Source: Nymphaea colorata
Lineage: Eukaryota > Streptophyta > Magnoliopsida > Nymphaeales > Nymphaeaceae
Reading direction: 5' to 3'
DNA: 64,000 bases
NCBI RefSeq assembly: GCF_008831285.2
Contig: NC_045142.1
Span: 21,269,354 to 21,333,353 of the forward strand
The translations under genes were made by a program, and so were the position numbers. Shown here piece after piece: positions 58,881 through 64,000 of the stretch. Under the pieces are notes generated by a model, which saw only the letters and a list, made by a program, of their open reading frames with translations, made no database searches and was not told the DNA's origin. How positions within the stretch are numbered: position 1 is the stretch's first letter; every line of letters begins with the position of its first letter.

Positions 58881-59826
58881 AGAGGACAGGCAAAATCATC
58901 TTGTGCATCCACTATTCTAGTACCAATATACAATTAAGGTACTTAGTATTCGAGTATGCAAAGTAGAAAAAATATCCAAGGTGTTAGAAATTGGCTATTC
59001 AGAAGACAAAAAAACAAATGTGGGTGAAAAAAGCTTACCATGCTTGAAACAGTTACGAAGTATTCATTATTCAAAATTTCGCAGAATGAGAAAGGATTGA
59101 TTACTCATATGCTATGATATCAGCCATTCACTGGCCTTGGCAAACATGAATGAATTTGGAGTCGATTACCTTGACAAGACAATGAGCACTCAGCCTAGGA
59201 TGTCAAAGTTATGAAAAAGTGGTGTGAAGAAGGATTCAAGATGTATCTTTCGTCAAGAGCATAGGCGTTCACCATCAATCTGAATCAACAAATCTACTAT
59301 CATTTGTCATCTAGTCATTATTTTTGTCATTTTGTTGCATTGTACTCAATAGACCAGTGTCTTATTCTGTAATACCTTCAAATATGCAATGAAATGCAAT
59401 TACTTCATATAAAATGTCTACATTCTAACCTCTTTAAATCTTAGGATGGCACTGAGGATCAAATGTCACTTCAAGGATGTAATCAAGACTCACCGAGGTA
59501 GAATGCCAGAGTTCATCCAAATAAAAGACAAATCACCGTTACCATTGATAATGACCGATTGAGGAATTGACATTGGCATAGAAGAAAAAACCAAATTTTG
59601 CAAATTGGAACAAGTCTTTCAGCAAAAGAAAGAGAAAAGTTGATAACTTCCTCAAAAATCATCAGAAGCCTTTGCATGGACTTATAAGACATGTCGGCAC
59701 CATCGTCAAACAAGTGTCTCGGTGGCAAGTATGCTTCTATGAAGGACTTGTCTCCAGGATATCTGAATCACAAGTTGGTTGATAGTGAAACATCGTGGGC
59801 ATTCATGGAAGAGCTGGTGGATCAGC
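58881..59826 (+). pseudogene. Ty3/gypsy pol lead-in to reverse transcriptase
   Basis: Near 59640 fragments read KLITSSKIIRS and then DMSAPSS, which correspond to the conserved 'L..L...VFAW...DMPGI' section before the reverse transcriptase of gypsy elements. Reverse transcriptase, RNase H and integrase do not follow. The element is cut at about 59826 by the aspartic protease fragment. Confidence 0.6.
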
Positions 59827-60308
59827 TTTGGCTCTTGTAGGTAGATGACTGAAATGGATCAACATTGATGTTTGGCTGGAGCAAGAGTCACAGGGGTGGC
59901 ATGTGTCCATATGAGGTCGCTACCAGTGTCGAGGGTGGCCCAGTAGAGGCGGGATGGTGTAACCAAGTGAGAGTTTCATGAGATACTCGCCGGAGCCAGG
60001 CATCACGGGGCTAGAGATCATGCTGTGGTTTTTGGCAAATAGTGAAGATGCGGCGGCAGGCAACATGGAGCGCAAAGCGAACTGTTTGGCTCGTTGGGCT
60101 AGAGTGAATGAAAGGTATAGAGAGAGAGAGTGATGAGTCTCGGATGAATGAGGTTATGGAGAAGCCAAGAGGTTGGTAAGCGAATATGCTGGTAGGGTAG
60201 GCAGCACTGCAAGTAGAGCATCTGGGAGGAACGGGATGCTGAGGAGAAGGCAGCCATGGTGAGCACTAAAAGGTTGCCGTATTAAGGAGAAATGCGTAGA
60301 TATTTATA
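59827..60308 (-). pseudogene. Nepenthesin/CDR1-like aspartic protease, promoter and 5' part (copy 2)
   Basis: Minus-strand sister of 43974-44475. The ATG at 60257 lies 51 bp after a TATAAA box (60303-60308), the same spacing as in copy 1. Frameshifts break the Leu-rich signal peptide and the LIHPR section. SSPVMPGSGEYLMKLSLG is intact, and in a shifted frame the active site reads YWATLDTGSDLIWT. So the DTGS catalytic motif is kept here, while copy 1 has DAGS. The fragment ends at the same point as copy 1 ('tacaagagccaaa' in gene sense). Homology continues a little past the TATA box. Confidence 0.85.
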
Positions 60309-61840
60309 ATGGAAGTTATAGTTAAGGTCATGCTGATTAAGGTGGGGACGTGGATTTGGAATTGTGAGAAAATAAACATGTGATAAACTAAGTACATATC
60401 GTTGGTGTAATCAGTAACCATCACATGAAGAAAAGTTGGTAGCATGTTACACTTAAGCAAAGCTCGTAGTGGTTGGTTGGACTTCCACAATTTTTTTCTG
60501 TCTTTTCATTGGACTCAGTCAAATCAAGATCTGAATATTAGTCTTGAAACTTTGGATCACAATTGGAAACTTTCTCACAAATATTTGAAGGACAGACACT
60601 TTAATGTATTATCAATGGTGACAGGCAATAACCGGTGAATACGTTGCAAGAAGAGATTGTTTAAGTTTTGTCATTTGTGTTGCCCTTGTAAGGCAGGTAT
60701 CCTGTCCAAACCATCCATTGACCAGCTTAAACCATCAAGCTGAAGTGAAAATCTCTGTCCCATTCCTCTCTACACATATACATAGATGTCTTTCCTACCT
60801 TAGATATTATGGGCTTCACCCGCTGATATTTCATCTGATTATTCCAAAGTTACTCTGCTCCTCATGGGGCCGATGATTCACTATAATGAATGATGAGAGA
60901 AAATAAAAAGAAAATGTGACGAGTATTTTTCTTATATATGATTAGTTTATATTTTTTTTTTTACTTATTTATTTCTCAACATCCATCACATTGATTTAAT
61001 ATCTTATAAGAATCACACCACACAAACACAGATATATATATACATATATATATATGGATGTTGACTGGTCATCAAAATTAAAAATCTGTCATTGAAAAGT
61101 GTCGACTATTAATGAGCATAGTTCACGATGCTTTGGCATTATTTATCAAACTTCCAAGTTTCTCGTTTTCCTCATCTGATACATTAGTCTTACAATTTGA
61201 ATTACATTATAAAAGAAGTTAAGAGTATCAGTAGTTTTTCCATGGAGATGAGGCAGGCATTACTGGCCACTAATTTTATATTAACAACTCATGCATTGAG
61301 TGATTTTTTTTCCACTCTCAAGAACGTAAAACATTCCATGTTGGTTTGAGGTTGAAACTTGCTTTCACATGCATGGCCATAAATATTATTAACCGACAAA
61401 TTTTGGGGTGGTGGCGAGCCCTCCGCTAGGTCTAAAGAATGAAAACTCAGCCGGATAAATTTGACATCAGAGCATAATCTTGGATCTTTCCTTTATATGT
61501 TTGAACCTTTGTCCTTGAAAGAGATCGACCTTTTGGTTGTTGTTAGCTGATAGCCATTCTCTCGGGCCAGGTTACCTATAATAGCTTGTAGACATCTAAA
61601 ATGGTCTATTGCTTCCACTGAAAGAGCATGGTACTTGCTATTTTATTATTTTACTTGATGCAGGAAACTGTGTGAATATGGAATTACATCAAGAGCTATT
61701 TGACATGTACAGTAGATGCAGATCTGCTTACCAAAATAATACCCTCTTTGTCTCCTTTTTAGCACATTAAAATGCACTTCGATCGCTGTTGATGAATAAG
61801 CACCATGTGGAAGACAATCAGCTATTTAGTGACGCTCATT

Positions 61841-61896
<56 letters not shown>

Positions 61897-62725
61897 AGGG
61901 GGAGAGAGAGAGAGGGAGAGGAAGAGAGAGCAGTCTGTAGTAAATAAAGATGTTCTCTGTTAAGCTGTGAGATTCTTACTCAACTTGGTAGTGCTAAATT
62001 TGTGCCATCAATTGCTTTTTGTATTGCATATTTGTTGTCTTATAGTTACATGAAATAAGTTAAAGTGGAAAAGTTGGTTGCAGAGAAGGAAAAAAGAGAA
62101 GAGAAGAAAGAGAAAAGGTTGGTGACATAATGATGGGAAAATGATGAGATCGAAAAGTAAGTTTAAAAGAGACTGGCTAATCCAATTGTTTTTCTCTTTG
62201 TATTTCTTTTCTCGCTCATTGTACATACGTGTGTGTCTTTCTATTTGTTAATATCCCTGTTTACATCAAACCATAAGGTACGCTTTTTTTCTTACATGAA
62301 ATGAAGAAATCGGACATGTGTCAAGAGACTTTGCCACATGCTGGCATTATAAAGCAAATAGACCGTCTTCTTTTTCTTATTTTACCTGTTTTGCTCTGGT
62401 CAACTTTTGTCTTTCTTTTTTTGATTGCTGGTCTTCTTTTTCTCTTTCCTTTTTTTTGCATTTTTAGTAAGTTAAAAAAATATTACAGTTGTCTTGGTTG
62501 GACCACAATTTCCTGATCTTTAATTTGTAAAACTGTGCCTAGTATGGTAGATATTTAACATTTCCTGCTACAGTCCAATCCAAAAGTAAATGCACCAAAG
62601 GCTGGATATATAACATCACCTAAAATTTCTTGCTTGAATCATCAGTTCCTGTTGATGTATAAGTGCATTTCGTCGACACACAAAAGTTTCAGAATTTCTG
62701 GGTCGTTTAGTTATAAATTAGTTTA
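60309..62725. other. Intergenic DNA with microsatellites; no gene seen
   Basis: AT-rich. It includes a TA run near 61030-61055, a long (TA)n(GA)n at 61843-61930, and T-rich stretches near 62390-62470 that create chance hydrophobic frames (62301-62516 plus and 62008-62226 minus). No motif supports a gene. Confidence 0.6.
61843..61930. repeat. (TA)n(GA)n microsatellite
   Basis: TA run to 61871, then a GA run to about 61896 and imperfect GA-rich sequence after it. Confidence 0.95.
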
Positions 62726-62925
62726 GGTTGTGTTTGTTTCATCTAGGATCTCAAATCTATGGATTTATGATCAAACCACCTACCCCTCCACTCATCTGAC
62801 TTGAAATCCATAGTTGTTGACATGTAGCAAGGATTTAAAATCTATGTTACCGAAACTAAGGATCTCCCAAAACATACCTTTTTATGCAGCTTTGAATCTA
62901 AGATCTGAGGCTATCAAACAGAACC
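62726..62925. mobile_element. Tourist-like MITE, 200 bp
   Basis: Terminal inverted repeats begin GGTTGTGTTTG on the left and, in reverse complement, GGTTCTGTTTG on the right. Similarity extends inward (aggatctcaaatc against agatcttagattc). Both sides are flanked by TTA (62723-62725 and 62926-62928), the 3-bp target duplication of PIF/Harbinger elements. No coding capacity. Confidence 0.8.
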
Positions 62926-62928
62926 TTA

Positions 62929-63684
62929 GGCTGGAAAAGTGAAATGACGGAGTAGCAACTCTTATCGTTTAACTGCGTCTTGGAGATGACTAGTTAAATA
63001 AAAGCAGTTGGTGCAAGTGCAGTACTTGTGGAAATATCTGAAAAAATTAGTCATGATCATATATAGAGCAACCTGCAGTTAACAAGCTTTAATCTGCAAA
63101 ATTTTTTATGAAGGAATATCATCAACCTTATTAAAGGAATACAAATTCGACTCGCATCTTAATCGACAATCTGCATATAATTAATAGACCAATCTACGTA
63201 TAATTTCATCTGTTCATTTCATTTCAACGCTCCATAGTTTCAGGCAAAATACATGTATAAAAATGGTCGAATGGTGACTCTCACTATAAAGTTACCCAGC
63301 CATTTAACCAAAGCTGGCATCCATCTAGTGCAGATATTGGAGGGTTAAGAAAAAAACATGGAGAAAATATAAAAACAAATATTAGACGACGAAAATGTCT
63401 ATTTTTGTTTTCTCTTTGTTTTTTTCTTAGTCATCTGCTATGATAAATCAGATGGTCATGTTAGATGGCTGAGTGACTCAAACAACTAGATCACCATTCA
63501 ATCTTTCTATACATAAAACACCTAACCACTTATATGGTCAGATGATATATTTGTGAGTGACAATTGCTTGACCACATACTTTAACAGCAAAATGTATCTT
63601 TTATGAAAGTTTTTAGCAACATAAAAAAAAAAAAAAGAATGTATGACCATATCGGTAGCTGATTCGTTTCAATTCCTTTATCTT

Positions 63685-63739
<55 letters not shown>

Positions 63740-64000
63740 CGCAACTCTCTATGCTATTTAAAAATCTGAGAATCCTACTACTATTAATTGGATCTTATTT
63801 CGGTCACCAAACCAGACTATTAAGTCTATCGGATTCAGATACGTAACTGACAAAGAAGATCTATTGACATTCGCTTGCACTGAATTCCAATTATTCCATT
63901 ACACAATGTGGTTTGGACGAATATAATCAGTCACATCATAATATTTCCAAGCAAATTCCCAAATATTAATGCTGGTATATTCCTGAAATTCGCCGTCTGC
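62929..64000. other. Intergenic DNA to the window end; no gene seen
   Basis: AT-rich with one long CT/TA microsatellite (63685-63735). The only longer frame (63643-63846) runs through that microsatellite and is not credible. Confidence 0.65.
63685..63735. repeat. (CT)n(TA)n microsatellite
   Basis: CT run followed by a TA run, the same composition as 15047-15092. Confidence 0.95.

Noticed and set aside
55801-59826. Endogenous pararetrovirus relic
   Set aside because: No movement or coat protein motif was seen. The LLLGRPWI protease end and DMPG-type lead-in fit Ty3/gypsy retrotransposons better.
62301-62516. Hydrophobic 71-codon frame resembling a membrane protein
   Set aside because: It is produced by a T-rich stretch, has no homologue recognised and no supporting gene structure.
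63643-63846. 67-codon frame
   Set aside because: Half of it is translated CT/TA microsatellite.
1-64000. CRISPR array, bacterial operon or RNA gene
   Set aside because: Repeats are transposon or microsatellite type without regular spacers. No rRNA or convincing tRNA cloverleaf was seen, and the sequence is clearly plant nuclear.

Overview
The window is AT-rich nuclear DNA from a flowering plant. It is packed with decayed retrotransposons, small inverted-repeat elements, microsatellites and shards of plant genes. The plant signals are Ty1/copia gag and pol remains with a Met-tRNA primer site, a plant LINE, a Ty3/gypsy remnant, nepenthesin/CDR1-type aspartic protease pieces and a NIMA-related (NEK) kinase fragment with intron-like flanks. 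The species cannot be named from the sequence. No complete, clearly functional gene was found.

Layout. A block of about 20 kb is present twice in the same orientation: copy A (1-20781) and copy B (about 29560-50360). Each copy holds, in order: a non-coding unit U, a unit V, a Ty1/copia element (copia1), a second copia piece (copia2), a second U, a spacer X, a second V, a 2.4 kb spacer, a variable segment, a third copia element (copia3), and a strip of shattered host exons on the minus strand. Copy A stops inside homologous sequence at a 100-N gap (20782-20881). A third, partial copy C (22392-24862) covers only the host-exon strip and lacks copia3. Between C and B lie the last exon piece of an aspartic protease (24859-25072), a truncated LINE (25073-26890), unassigned DNA, and a Mutator-like MITE with a 10-bp target duplication (29053-29240).

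Copies A and B differ by structural events. A lost 1671 bp between 6-bp repeats and 38 bp between 7-bp repeats. A carries 3.6 kb (11853-15456) where B carries 0.96 kb (43974-44930) that includes the 5' part and promoter of an aspartic protease gene. From about 51.6 kb to the end comes AT-rich DNA (possibly an old LTR), a decayed Ty3/gypsy gag-protease-pol (55.8-59.8 kb), a second copy of the aspartic protease 5' fragment (59827-60308), and non-coding sequence with a Tourist-like MITE (62726-62925) and long TA/CT microsatellites.

The genes do not form a working system. The window records nested insertion, segmental duplication and microhomology deletion, with copies of host-gene fragments (NEK kinase, A1 aspartic protease, and an unidentified gene with conserved 105-bp and 78-bp exons) carried along. 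The A/B duplication next to an assembly gap may partly be a haplotig artefact and should be checked first.
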